Shown: positions 13,961 through 26,672, numbered from the stretch's first letter. The stretch is DNA of 64,000 bases from Tanytarsus gracilentus (GCA_038502055.1 JAXRKN010000042.1:2666001-2730000), one strand, 5' to 3'. A program made the numbers and translations. The notes: generated from the letters alone by a model not told the origin.

Positions 13961-14088
13961 TGCTTTGTAGTGAAGGTCTAGTGTACGACTGTTGTCCACA
14001 TTGTAGAAATTGTTTCCGATTCAGACATTCATTGTGTAGAGAAGAAATGTGGGATTCGCAACTAAAAATAGTTGACGCGGCAGGATGA
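13961..14088 (+). CDS. Possible cysteine-rich terminal exon (unproven)
   Basis: A short open stretch that could follow an acceptor at 13960 (CTAATGCTAG) and ends in TGA at 14086-14088. The 41 residues include CSEGLVYDCCPHCRNC and a further Cys seven residues on. This spacing roughly recalls the C-terminal half of neuroparsin/OEH-type secreted hormones (C..C-x2-C-x2-C-x6-C), but one spacing differs and I found no upstream exon with the signal peptide and first half. The clustered Cys could come from TTGT-rich sequence by chance. It lies just downstream of the hAT MITE. Weak call. Confidence 0.2.
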
Positions 14089-17000
14089 GGTTTTTGTGTA
14101 ATTTAATCCATCATTCATTTTTTTCTTTCTTCTCCATCTGCTTTTGTTTGATCACACACGCTTGCGATCCATTTATCTCTCATTATTTTCCTATCTGGCA
14201 CACATTCGCGGTCGAGTTATGAGAGGGGATTAGACAAAATTAACGTTTTCGAAATTAAAGGGAAGAAGTTTTTGTATTTGAGAGCTTTTTATTTAAAAAG
14301 CGTGAGTTGAGTTGTTTTCTCAGACACAAGTCACCGGACTTTTTAGATAAAAATTAACAAAAAGTGTACAATGTTAATTGAGGGGAAAAATGTCGCGAAT
14401 AATTACGCGTGGCTTAAGAAACCTTAAAAGTAATTAGGTATTCAAGGAAAGACAAAGTCTAGTCATGTTTTGAAAAATTCCTTAATTAATTTCATCCTCG
14501 AAAATATTAATTACAAAGTATTTAGACATCAAACACGCAATAATTTAGTTTGATTTAATTAGCAGCAGGTAATTAACGAATTAGATTTTTACACTTAGAA
14601 AAATATTTATTTTGCAATGAGCTTTTAAAAATGTCATGACTTTTCAAGCAACACTTAAAGAATTTTTTAAATTGCATTGATTCTTCCTTGAATTCCAATT
14701 AAAATTGCAACCAAAAGTTTTAAAACTATTTAATCACAAAAAAGGTTAACAATTAACCAAAAAACCCAAACGTTTTAGGGAAATCTTTGAATAATTAATC
14801 GGAAAACTCAAACAAAAATTCAATTGAATAAATTTCAGCACATCAATGAATATTTTACAAGCCACCATCTGCACATTAAAATTTGCAAAATTAATCAAAT
14901 TAAAGCAAAATTTGCATCATTTATCTTATTTAAGAAAATTTTTAATTAAAACTGTTAACTTTTTCATCCAATATTCAAATTTATTGTTTGAAGTCTTTTT
15001 ATCTCATTTTATGACTGATTGCATTAATTTTGGATTTTACGAGGTAATTTTCGAGATTTAGAGAAATTGTGTCGCATAAATTTTCCTTACGCTCATCATA
15101 CTTTTTCATCGTTATCTTTATCTTTACATCTCTATGGAAACTATATTTGTAAGCATATTTCAAAGCCTCAACAGAGAAAAAAGACTCTCGAGGATATTTT
15201 TTTGTACAAATCAAGGTGAAGCAGGAGATAAAATATGCACACAAAAAATTTGAAGCTTTTTTGGAACTTTGTCACTGGCAGATAAAAAGAATCACTTCAG
15301 GCAGGCAGTTTTATATGAAATTAAATTGGAATATTTAAAGTTTGAGAAACTTTCTAAAAAAACTAAAATTCACAAAATTTATTTTTTTGCATTTAAAAAA
15401 AATTAAAACTTTTCACCCAATTTTTGTTAAACATTTTTTTAAAATAATACAAAAAATCCTCACAAAACCTCAAAGAAAGTCGATAGATCCATTTGTATAC
15501 TTTTACATTATTTTATTTTAATCTTTTCGAATGATGAGAAAAATTTGATTTAAAAATAGAAAATAATATTTCAACCTATTGACGGCCAAGACAAATAGTC
15601 ATTGATTGAAGGCATTTTCACTTTTACAATGTCAGATAAAATCTCATTTACTGTTAATTTACTAAAAAGATCAGGTAAAAAATTACTTTTTGTCTGGTTC
15701 AAAAATTCTTCAAAGAATTTTTTACTCTTTCCAACTTTTAAACGAACAGCAGCAATAGATCAATGTCATGATAGTAATTAGTCCCGTAATTATCATTCTT
15801 TTGCCATTACACACCACTTAACACAACACTTTTCATTGTAAATGACAATTAATTTTCTTTTATTAATGTCCCGGATTTGATAGCGAAACTTTTCTTTCAA
15901 TGTTTGAAGGAAATAAAAAAATTTCCAATCTCATTCACTAAGCTCAATGAAATTATTTTCTTTCACTATACGGAGGATCACTTTTACCGAACTGTTCTGC
16001 TTCGCATCCGACAACTGAATGTTCTGTTCTCTTCCGAGCGTCGTTTTTCACATTGCACGGAGAGAAAAAAAAGTTGTTGGAAAATGCGGAGAATTTTTTT
16101 TTCTCCTATTCGAGATGAGAAAATGAGAATTTTTTTTCTACACCGATGTCAACAGGTGGTTTGTGTTTATGTTCATTCATGAATGAAAGAAGTTTTGCGT
16201 TTCAGAGAGAAAATTATTTATTGGCAGGAAGTTGAAAGTGAGTGAATGGCTCTATAATTTTCTAAGAAGAAGAAGCTATTTAAACTGCGGGTGGACATGG
16301 AATAATTTGAATATTTGACTGCGTGTGGAAGTTATTAAGTCACATGCTGAGTGATTGTTAAATAATTTATAAAGCTAAGGTCGAATGTAATCGAAATTAT
16401 CCGTGTGTGGTGAGGGTTAAAATTTTTTTCTATGGGAGAATTTTACTCATGAATAAAATTTTGATTTTTAGGTTTACAAAACTGTAATGTGAATTTTATC
16501 AATTTCCATTTAATTACTGCTGATTAGATTCATTGTTGAAAATTTTTAATTTACAGAAATGACGGGAATTTCAATTAGCATCCAAATGATATCAAAAATT
16601 TTAGTTTTCTATTTGAAGTGAGAAAAAATATTTTGACACATTGACAGACATTTTCAAAAGATAAAAATTTAAAACTCAAAAAGACTGTTTAAACATATTA
16701 AAAAATAACTTTAGAAAAGAGAATTTCCAAGTTCTTCGATTTGAATTAAAATTTCTTTGACGCAGTCAACATTTTTGTGATTCCTCTAAATTCATTACTG
16801 TCATTTTCACAGAAAAACGATTCAAAATCTTCTTATTTTATCATTCTTTAATCACTTTTTTCATAACAAACCACTTTACATATTTTTTTAATTTCCGTTT
16901 AATTTCCAAGGTTACTATTTATTGCAATGTTAAATAAATTAAGTTTATTTTCATTCGTCTGACGTAACAACATGGCAACGTTCATTGACTAAGTTTTAAT

Positions 17001-18174
17001 TCAACAAACATTATCAAGACCACACAAACTGTTGCAATAGAGAGAGTTAAAAATCTCCACAGAATTAAATGAACTGGAGTGTATTATCGTATGGCTAATT
17101 AAGAGTTCTGCATTCAAGGTTAAGCACTTTAGTGAAAATTAAGTTTTTTAATTAATTTCAGCAGTGAAAAAAATGAGAAAATATTTATTTTATTTAAATA
17201 TGTTTAAAAACTTTATGTAAGTAAGCTCATTAATTAATTTATTGAATTTGAAGTTTAATTAAACCAAAAACTTTTACCATCTAAAATTAAATCAGATTTA
17301 TTGACAGCATCTCGTTAATTAAAATAGATGCACCACGAATGCAGTTGAGATAATGCAAATTCTTTAAAATTTCTAAAATTTGTAATCGCGTGATTATTTT
17401 TCAATAAATTATTAAAACACCAAAGCTTTTAAGCCCATTTCCAAAGTTAAAAGCTCACAAGATCACGATGGACTTATGATGATTCAAGTCGAGAGTGAAT
17501 TTCACTAAATTCGCAGTTTTAGATTTTGCTAACATCGAGATTCATAAACTGTCATGGGAATCACTGAATATGCACAATTTGACAGTTGTAGTGCGTAATG
17601 CTTTCTCATAGGATAAAAGCATATGTTGGTGTTATTCTAAGAGTTTTCGCAAGGATTTATTTGAGGAGAGATAAAATTTGTTTTGAAATATGTCTAAGAA
17701 AATTTATCGTTTTTAGAGTTGTTTTGGTAAAAGTATTAAAAGCTGGAAATATTTGTGGTTTTATAAAAAGTAAAAGAGCAGTTTTCAATACTAACTTAAA
17801 CATTTTTTAAACTTTGCATTTACCCTCAAAAATTTTTTTAATCATTTTCATCCTCATGCAACTTCGCAATCCTACACAAAATTTTAGTTTAAATATTTTC
17901 CTACTTAAATCAACCCCGCACATCGAAATCAAATCATAATTGATGAATACACAGAAAAAGTTTTTATTGAACTCAGCAATGACGCAAAGCTTTTCATAAA
18001 AGCTTCGAAATTATTCTCAAACTTTTATTAACTTTTTCCTGCAATTAATGGGGTTTTATTGGCTACTTAAAAACTCTCTTGTGAGGAAAGGGATCAGTGG
18101 AAAAATTAAGACACACTTGTTTCACGATACAAAACTCTAAACCAATGTAAAAATCTGAAATTTAGCGTTAAACT
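14089..18174. other. AT-rich DNA without recognisable genes
   Basis: ORFs of up to about 100 codons (for example 15877-16182 and 17598-17810) lack domains and have composition like their surroundings. I see no RNA gene, array or transposon end here. Confidence 0.5.
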
Positions 18175-18176
18175 TA

Positions 18177-19766
18177 CAGGGCCCGGTAAAAAAAATAGAA
18201 ATTTTTTCAAATATCATATTTATTGCTACATTTGTATGAAAATGTGTGATGAAATGCCATGAAAGTTAGATTAAACTTGTAGCTTAGTGTGGCAAACAAC
18301 TTTTAAGCCACAAATTAGCAAGTTAAACCATCTCTAAGTCTTAAAAATTGACTAAATACGAGAGTGCGATTTTCGGATGTCAACACAAGTTCCGTTTTTA
18401 ATTAGTTTTACCTATTTAACTTTCTTTAAAAAATCTGAAAAAAATCCTGAAAGTTGATAAGTTAGTAAGGAAACCATAAACAAAGTTTGAATTTTTTTAA
18501 CATAATTAATTTATTATATTTTTAACAAAAACCAAAATTCACTTTATTGACCATTTTTTAATTATTTCACAATTAATCAGAAACTTTCACATTTTAGAAT
18601 ATTTTTAGGTCGATTATCTTTCATTTGAGTCCATGAAATATTTATATTAAGGCAATTAAGCCCTTAAATTAATTAAAAAACTTTTTCGTCGCACAAAATC
18701 TTTCATCACTGTTTCACTTTTTCACTTTTTTCTCGCAATTTCACCAATACTCACCTGCTAAATCATCCTGAATTAAATGCACAATCGACTAAATAATGTT
18801 TTTTTATCCATTCATTGCTTTAATTATGATCGCAAACACAATTATTTCACTCACAAAGTTTACTTTTAATTTTTATTTTGACTTCACTTTGCACATTAAT
18901 ATTTGTTCGTGTTGGAGAGGTGTTTGGGGGTAGAAAACCGCACGCAGGGAAAGGCTTTGTGCAAAATTCGTATGAAATTTACTATGCCATTCCCTGCGTA
19001 TTAATTTTTATACTCGACACTTTGCCAAGTCGAAAAAATTTATTTTTTTAAAAAAGTGAAGTGAAAGTAAACATGGAGAGTGAATTTTGTGAGTGAATTA
19101 ATTGTGTTTGCGGTCATAATTCAAGGAATGAATGGATTAAAACAGATTCTTTGGTCGATTTTAAATCTAATAGAGGATGATTTAGGAGGTAAGTATTGGT
19201 GAAATTGCGAGAAAAAAGTGAAAAAGTGAAACAGTGATGAAAGTTTTTGTTCGGCGGAAAAGTTTTTTAATTAATTTAAGGGCTTAATTGCCTCAATATA
19301 AATATTTCATGGACTCAAATGAAGGATAATCGACCTAAAAATATTCTCAAATGTGAAAGTTTCTGATTTATTGTGAAATAATTAAAAAATCGTCAATAAA
19401 GTGAATTTTGGTTTTTGTAAAAAATATAATAAATTAATTATTTTAAAAAAATTCAAACTTTGTCTATGGTTTCCTTACTAACTTATCATTTTTCAGGATT
19501 TTTTTCAGATTTTTTAAAGAAAGTTTAATAGGTAAAACTAATTAAAAACGGAACTTGTGTTGACATTCGAAAATCGTACTATCGTATTTAGTCAATTTTT
19601 AAGACTTAATGATGGTTTAACTTGGTAATTTTTGGCTTAAAAGTTGTTTGCCACACTAAGCTACAAGTTTAATATAACTTTCATGGCATTTTATCACACA
19701 TTTTCATACAAATGTACCAATAAATATGATATTTGAAGAAATTTCTATTTTTTTTACCGGGCCCTG
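18177..19766. mobile_element. 1.59-kb near-palindromic foldback/TIR element
   Basis: Begins CAGGGCCCGGTA (18177) and ends with its reverse complement (19766). The flanking TA on each side (18175-18176, 19767-19768) fits a TA target duplication. The two arms, each roughly 680 bases (about 18177-18860 and 19085-19766), are inverted copies with scattered mismatches and small gaps. They surround a spacer of about 200 bases. No transposase is encoded. TA targeting points to Tc1/mariner-type mobilisation, but the ends are not the common CAGTG/CAGTT form, so the family is uncertain. A transcript across it would fold into a very long hairpin. Confidence 0.85.
18942..18999. repeat. Nested inverted repeat in the spacer of the palindromic element
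   Basis: Within the central spacer, GCAGGGAAAGGC is followed about 30 bases later by GCCATTCCCTGC, an inverted pair with one mismatch. The ends CAGGG...CCCTG echo those of the host element, so this could be a second small insertion or the innermost stem of the palindrome. Confidence 0.6.
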
Positions 19767-20125
19767 TATAAATGAACCCAACAGTTTTTTGTGGAGGATG
19801 TTTGAGATTTTTGAAACGACACCGTGATTTTTCGCCTTCGTGAACTTTGAAAATTCTAAGAACACTTTCGTAATGAATTTTATTTTAGATCAAAAATTCT
19901 CCGTTGTTAATTACCTAACTCAAAAATAGATTTACTTTTCATTAACTTTTCAACCCTTTTAATTACCGACCAGAAAATCTCCACCTGCATAAGAAGAGAT
20001 TTGTTGATCGTAATCAACATTGAGTTGGTTTTTTCTTTTTTTAAGGAAGAACAATTTGTTGATTTTGCAGGAAATAATATAATGGTCTTTTTTACAAGAT
20101 TATTTTTTATCACCAACATAAACTG

Positions 20126-20455
20126 ATGAATTTTCACACGAAATCTTCATCACGAGTCTTTCTTTTTAAGTTATCTAACATGCCAGCATGTGTTACAACG
20201 ACAGCAATAAAGTTATCAAAATTATTCAACTTATTTTTAGAAAATATTTATGTGGACGGATTTATGCTACCAAACGCACAAAAATTTTGTACAATGTTCA
20301 AGGTCGTGGATGAAAACGGCGAGAGTCGTTTACACGGATTTAAACGCGCATTTAATAAATTCGATAAATATAGAAAGGATCTTTTAGGGATGAAATTAAT
20401 TCGACGATTTTTAAATCGTGTTCTTGAACTTGAACACGAAGGAATATTTCATTAG
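20126..20455 (+). CDS. Doubtful small ORF or terminal exon
   Basis: An open frame of 109 codons ending in TAG. The second half (for example KVVDENGESRLHGFKRAF, then KFDKYRKDLLGMKLIRRF) uses more balanced codons than nearby noncoding ORFs, which is why I mention it. A TTTTTAAG acceptor-like site at 20163-20170 precedes ATG 20180 and would make it a terminal exon. No domain is recognised. Length alone is not significant, since meaningless ORFs of similar size occur elsewhere in this AT-rich window. Confidence 0.2.
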   Translation: MNFHTKSSSRVFLFKLSNMPACVTTTAIKLSKLFNLFLENIYVDGFMLPNAQKFCTMFKVVDENGESRLHGFKRAFNKFDKYRKDLLGMKLIRRFLNRVLELEHEGIFH

Positions 20456-21600
20456 AGATACAGAAAAGTTTCTGTAACAAGTTTTACCATAATTTTGAGG
20501 GTCGTGAAAAACTTTTAGAAACTTTTCGGTTGATTTTTTCTACATGATTTGATTTGTGAGTGTTGTCGATTTCAAATTTGTCTATTGTCATAATTGTATT
20601 TTATTTATATGCACATTATATTATTTTTGTAATTTTTTTTTTTTCAAAAAAATTTTTCTCTTAAAAAAAAAAAAAAAAAACTAAAAAAAAGGAAAAAAAA
20701 AAAAAAAAAAAATCTCTTCTTTCTTTTCTTTCACTTAAAATGTGAATCAAAAAAAAATATAATATGCATTATCACAATTATGCACAATTATTTTAAATCT
20801 GTGACGCACAACCATTGTGAAGTCGTTTGAAAAATATGGCATAAAATTTTTTTCGAAGAGGTAAAAAAATCAAAAATATAAAAAAGATTCAATTGAAATT
20901 AAAACTTATTCTGATAATTTTCTGCAAGATGACGAAGAAAAATGTCAAAACAATTTTCAATTTTCTTTCAATCTATCGGTCATATCTCTCGTGAAGTCAA
21001 TTTGATAAAAATAAGTTGGATGAAAAGTTTAATTTCACAATAGCGTGTAAGCCATTCATTAAAAAAGAAACTTTTTAGGTCATTGTAAAAAAATATGATT
21101 GGCTTTTTTAATTAAAGACCACAATCATCATTACATTAAAAATCCATTTATAAAATCATTAATTCCGGCGGGATTTCCCCATCTTTAGGTTTCGCTTGAA
21201 AGCTTTCAGCTTTAACTTTCTTTATTTCAGCAAATGTGCTTTATCTTCTTTTTGCTCACAATAAATTAAAGTTTAGTAAACTGAGTGGAAAAAAATGGAG
21301 AGAACGGATGGAAGTCTGGACTGTGTGAGAAGCGTTGAAGTTTAAATTGGGGTTATTTACCTGCATGTGCTGGAGTTGATAAAAAAGTAGATGAGCTTTA
21401 GATGCACATAGTTTATATAGCTTTTTAAAATCAAGTTAAGTAATACTCTCACTGAAAGAGGAAAAATAAAAGTTTTATGCGTTGAACGCTAGTTGATTTT
21501 AAAGATTTCCATTAGAGTTGCATTAAATGAACAACTTTAAAAGCACTGTAATCATAAGAAAACCAAAATGACCGCACATGTTTGTAATAAAGTATCAGTT
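20456..21600. other. AT-rich spacer with long poly-T/poly-A tracts
   Basis: Contains a T-run (about 20630-20645) followed by long A-runs (about 20664-20711), then AT-rich sequence without genes. The A-runs could be the tail of an old retrotransposed copy or simple slippage. No retroelement reading frame is visible upstream. Confidence 0.5.
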
Positions 21601-21606
21601 TTTATT
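21601..21606 (-). terminator. Possible poly(A) signal of Parp
   Basis: TTTATT on the plus strand reads AATAAA on the minus strand, about 380 bases after the Parp stop codon. It is a reasonable end for the transcript, but AATAAA is common in this AT-rich DNA. Confidence 0.3.
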
Positions 21607-21858
21607 ATCATTTGAAAGCATTTAAAATTACATCAATAAATCTTTTACATCTTTAATAGCGTTGAACAAAGTGAATTTTTTAAATCAACAAAAAACAATT
21701 GAAAAGGGAAAAATTTGAAGAAAAAAATAAAATTAAATGGTGAATGTTTGCAGGTTAAATTAAGGCATCAACTTATTCTTTATGTTCAATGCAGAAAGGT
21801 AATAAATTGTGAAAATAATCGTGAAACTTGTTTGCTTCTTGAATCATTGCATCTAGCA

Positions 21859-21987
21859 AGCAATAGTTCAGAAGAGAATAATATTTTGGAATGGGATGCT
21901 TTTGTTAGCATTTAGCAGCAATAGTTCAAAGGAGAATAATATTTTGGTAATTATGCTTTGTAATGGGTTGCTTTTGTTAGCATTTAG
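21859..21987. repeat. Two-copy tandem duplication at the end of Parp
   Basis: Two tandem copies of a roughly 57-71-base unit (21859-21915 and 21917-21987) share AGCAATAGTTCA, GAGAATAATATTTTGG and CTTTTGTTAGCATTTAG. The second copy has a small internal insertion. The right edge overlaps the Parp stop codon (21984-21986), so the duplication forms the start of the Parp 3' UTR. Confidence 0.75.
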
Positions 21988-24900
21988 CGTTTGTAGTTGA
22001 ATTTAAGCTTTAGCAAATATTGAATGTGGACCTGAGCGACGTCATAAACAATATATTCGTTGTACAAGAGTTCCGACTTTACTTTGTCATTTGTTGTGGG
22101 CTTGCCATATGGAACAATGACACCGTCTTCACGTTTGTGGAATTCATCGGGATGTGGATGTGTTTTTCCAATACCTTTGACGGAGTATTTACCGTCTGGT
22201 ACTTTTTTGACAAAAGAAGCTTTTGTTAATTCGTGCATTTCACCAAGAGCGACCTCAGAAAGCAGCATAAGACCGGTGTTGTTTCTGGATGTTGTTGCGC
22301 AATAATTAGCTGATTTCGTGACCATATCAGCGAAGTAGATTCCTTTTCCAAACATATATCCTGTAACCTTTAAATTTCATGTTCAGTAAAATAATAAATT
22401 AATATAATATTAATACAACTTACAGGTGCTTCGGGAGGAGCAATTTTGAGGCCATGTGACAAAATTCCAGCATAATTAGTAACTCTCGATCCATGCCACA
22501 ATAATTGACGATTGGGAAGTTTCTTGAACGGTTTATAGCGACGATGTTCACCTTGACGCGAAACCTTAAAGACTTCATCGATTTCCAATGTAAATTGGTC
22601 ATGAGTTGGTGCATGAGTATTCTCGACATATTTTTGAATCAATTTAAATTCATCGCTCTTCTTGTCAAGCGGAGTCATATCCGTTTTCAATTTCTCGTAG
22701 TGACTGTCGACCGGATTGATATTTTCCTTAGAATCATCCTTCAGCATCGAATATGCAATTTCAATTTCGAGAAGGGAATCAATCATTTCTCGTTTGCTCT
22801 TAATTGCTTCAACGTTGTCGATTACTGGTGCGGCATTCATACCAAAGCTGTGCGGAACGAGTGAGAAAAACTTATTCGATGAACCGATGAAAGCACTTCG
22901 ATCCGCGCCTTTAGTAATCAAATTATCGAGTTGGTTCAAAACTCCGTATGCTTCTTCCAATTGTTTTCGCGAAATCTTTCCGAGCGGCATTTTTTCCAAA
23001 TCAAGCTCAAATTCTAACATTGTTTGGCGCATGGCATCCACATCAAAAATCAGCTTAATTAAATCTTGAACTTGTGGTGGCAATTTAGACGGAATTGCGG
23101 ATTTTAATTCTATTTGCTTAATCTTTTCGTCATCGGTGTAGTCAACATCGACGAGTGCATATTTACCGGGAAGCTTTCTAAATGGCGTTCCAACGATATT
23201 TCCCGATTTCTCCTCAAAGAGTCTCTCATACTCGGCACATGCTTGACTCGCTGAATGAAATGTGTCCAACTTAATCTCACCAACTTTAGTTCCGATTCTT
23301 CCCCAGCTACGGAAACACCAATATGTCTTTCCATTATCTTCCTCGAGAACTTGCAATTTGTAGTATGAATTCTTGTTCTTCTGAATATCAATTAAATTCA
23401 TGACACATGTGTAGAGATAATTTGTAGTTTTGTCGCGATAAACATGTGCAATGTCCTCTAAGCCACACTCAGGATCCAGAGCACTGCCATTCTTCAACTT
23501 GACAACTTGCTGTTTCTCAGCGCCGCCACGCTTCTCATAAATTGATTCCTTAACTTTTGGAGCCATCTCTTCTTCAGCTGGAATTCTAACAAGTGGATCA
23601 CTTCCCCATTCACAAATTGCCATTGATTTAATCTTCTCAATGGCCTCAGATCGTGAACCCTTTTCAACAGCATCAATGAAGCTTTCGGGAACAACTTGAA
23701 TGTCCAACTCTTTAACTTCCTTCATTTTCTTACCCATCTTTTTAACTTCCACTTCCGTTGAAATTACGGCTGCGATTTTCTCTTGCAACTTATTCACCAA
23801 ACGACCTCCCATCTTTTCAATTCGCTGTTTCAACAAAACTTTGTCCGTTTCGAGTGATCCAACGGGGAAAAGATGCATGCCATAAAGCGGCTCCTTTTCA
23901 CGCTTTACTCTGAAAGATCTTTCCAAACCAGCTTCTTCTTTCTTGATCTTAATTTCAGCAGGTCGTGGCCGAACTGCACGATCCTCAACTTTTGGCTGAT
24001 ATTTAGTGTAAAAATTCTCTTTCTTGCTGTCCTTTAGATCTCTCGGAATTTTGCATTTGCGACGCTTGGGTTTTTCAACAAAATTTTCGCATAATGTCCA
24101 TTCATCGAGTTGTCCCTTGCAGTAGTAGCCACCTTTACCGTAAATCAAATCTCCCTTCGTGCACTTTGGACATTTTTCAATCGCTCCAAATGTCAAGAAA
24201 TCAGCACAGCGGTCGAGCAAAGCGTCAGCTCCAGTAACCATGCCCGAATCATTAACGAAAAGAATATTCTGCAAGTCGCCTTTCTTTGTTATTCCTTTAA
24301 TTGTGTCGCGAACTTTAAAGAGTTTATTCGACTGTTTCTCAATCAACTTTTCGAGTTTGCTTTGTTCTGCTGCCTCTTTCTTATCGACCGGTTCTCCTTT
24401 CAATTTCTTTGCAACCGACTCATCAGGTATTTCAGTGGCCTTAATTACATTTTTAAGCATGTCACGGTCTTCCTTTGCGAGTTCACCAAAGCCAGGCAAA
24501 TCAGCTCCACCCAAATAGAAATTGTAGTCGCCACGGATTTCATTGAAACATGTCGGATGATGAGAAATCGCCTGACCTCCAAATCGCTGACCGACTTCAG
24601 TATCATGTGCGATATAGGTTACGCGAACTTCTCCTTTAGGAATCATATTTCCACAACCAGCACATGTTGATCGTCCACTCTTTGCATATTCAACGCCAAA
24701 GTCCTTTAGACGCTCATTATTACTCGATGCCTTACGTTTCTTTCCCTTTCCTTTGCTTGTGCTCGCTTGTGGGAGTAAAATTTCAACACACTTCCCAGCA
24801 CTCTCTCTGATTTTCTTCTGATCACCCGGACGAAGGCTTTCTACGCCTGCAATATCGTCAACTGATTTTGGACGATGTTTCGCGAAGAAACAGTCATAAT

Positions 24901-25112
24901 GGAACCAATGAGCATCCTTTCCATCATGTTTAAAAGACTGTAATTAATTGAAAGATGAAATTATTATCAAATAAAGCTGAATGTGTATTTTTTTAATCTA
25001 CCTGAATCATTGCTGCAATACGAAGCTCATCCTTGTCAATCTTTGACTTACACTTTCTGCAAGAGGCTCGACCGGATTTTGCATACTCGGCTTTGAATGG
25101 CAAATCGTCCAT
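21984..25112 (-). CDS. Parp: Poly(ADP-ribose) polymerase 1
   Basis: Nuclear ADP-ribosyltransferase that binds DNA breaks and uses NAD+ to attach poly(ADP-ribose) to itself and chromatin proteins. Three coding exons (25112-25002, 24937-22424, 22367-21984) with introns of 64 and 56 bases, both in phase 0, give 1002 residues, close to fly and human PARP1. Zinc finger 1 has C18, C21, H50 and C53. Zinc finger 2 starts near residue 118 (FGVEYAKSGRSTCAGC). The third zinc domain (CPKC...GYYC...LC) follows. A BRCT domain begins near LYGMHLFPVGSL, then WGR (CFRSWGRIGTKVGEI), the helical regulatory domain (KLPPQVQDLIKLIFDV) and the catalytic domain. The H-Y-E triad is intact at H852 (LLWHGSR), Y886 (GKGIYFAD) and E979 (LLYNEYIVYD). 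The start context is ACAATGG. No truncation or frameshift is visible. Confidence 0.97.
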
Positions 25113-25117
25113 TGTAA

Positions 25118-25457
25118 CTGTTTAAATTTAAAGAAGTGGATTAACATAAGAATGAGGGATATCAATGGAGAAATAAATTAAGGAAAGGAAACAAAGCAAT
25201 GCATCGAGAAAGGACTTTTAAGATCCAGAAAATTCTAGACTTCTTTGATAAATTAATTTGGAATTTAACTAAATACTTTAAATTGTCATTTTAGCTTAAT
25301 ATAATTAGAAAATAGCGAAAGAATACAAAATTTATGACAATTTCATCATAAACGCTTAAGAACAAAAACAATTCATTCATATTTTCGAATGAAAATTTTA
25401 TTTTAAATAAAACTTAAATCTCGTGTACTCGATGATTTTCTTATTAAGAACACTCAC
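25118..25457 (-). other. Parp: Probable 5' UTR intron of Parp
   Basis: On the minus strand a strong donor (AAG|GTGAGTG, exon edge at 25458) is followed by an acceptor TTTAAACAG ending at 25118, five bases before the Parp ATG. This would give a noncoding first exon starting somewhere above 25458. Inferred from splice signals only. Confidence 0.5.
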
Positions 25458-25853
25458 CTTAATGAAACTGTGAAGGTTTTAATCAAAAATCTCCTGTAAA
25501 ACTTCTTTAAACTCGAATTAATCTTTTACGTGTCAAACAGCAACAAAGAAATGTTTTTTTTTGCCGCCAAATTCAAAAAATACGTTACAAAAATTCCAAT
25601 GAGAAAAGAGATAAAATTTATCACAAATATTTAGATTTCACGCATATAATAATTTTAAATGTAGAACGTTTCGATATATAAACGGGAATAGGATGAGATT
25701 ATGAGATGACAACAATTTTAAATGTGTTTCTTTCAATTTTGAATCAACAGGTGTTTTTTTAAAACGAATTTTCGCGCACAATTTCAAATTCGTCGACAAA
25801 ATTTATTTTCGACTAAATTTTTTTTCGAGCGGGAAATTTAAATTTTCAGAAGA
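25458..25853 (-). other. Presumed Parp 5' UTR exon and promoter area
   Basis: The noncoding leader ending at 25458 should start within this stretch. I see no clear TATA box or initiator among the many AT-rich matches. Confidence 0.3.
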
Positions 25854-26672
25854 TAGGATTACAAATTGTTGCTTCGATCATTTTTCGATATGTTGTATGA
25901 AAACGTGATGAATTCTCCCACTTGCTGTTGATGAATATTTATGAAAAGTATCTCAATGCAGAGCTACGTTTCTCTTCTTTAATTTGAGATATTTTATTTA
26001 ATTTTTGGACACTCCTCTCATAGTTAAAATAATTAAAATGTTTCCATTAAAAGTTCGATCACTAAATTTGTTGGTTCGATCACTTTTTCGATATAAGTTC
26101 GATCACTTTTATATTAATTCAAATTTAATTATTTAACGGAAATTTTAATGCAGAATGATACGTAATGGTATTATTTGGAAGTAAAAAGTCAAAAAAGGCA
26201 TTTTAGCATGTGCTTGGTAATGGTCATGCCGTTTTTTCATTTAAATAATTATTTATTTAAAGGGTAACAGTTTTATTAAAAATTTTAAGTATTGGTGTTG
26301 AAGAGTAAATTTTTAAAAATCTGGTTGGAAGGGCTAAAATTATCCTTGGTAAAGTTTTGTGATTAAACTAGAGGAAATAAATTAAATGAAAATTGCTAAA
26401 GATAAAAATTTTGCCTTGAAAAAATTTAGAGAGGAATATAGAGCTGCGTCTTAAAGGTGGGTACGCTTGTGTAATTGTGTCCGTGGCTAGAGCTGGCCCC
26501 TGGCCAGCCAGAGACTTCTGTTTTGCCAGTGGTGCTCGTAGGGTCTCTATTAGCCCATTTTAGGAATTTTTGAGTATGCAAGGTCGTACATGGCGGCCAT
26601 AATGTCCATTTTTCATAAAAATTTTCTCTTTGTCTTATGGGTTGCTGAACTCGGATATGAGATCGTTGGATT

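Noticed and set aside
20630..20712. Poly-T/poly-A tracts as the tail of a retrocopy
   Set aside because: No target duplication or intronless gene copy could be recognised before the tract.
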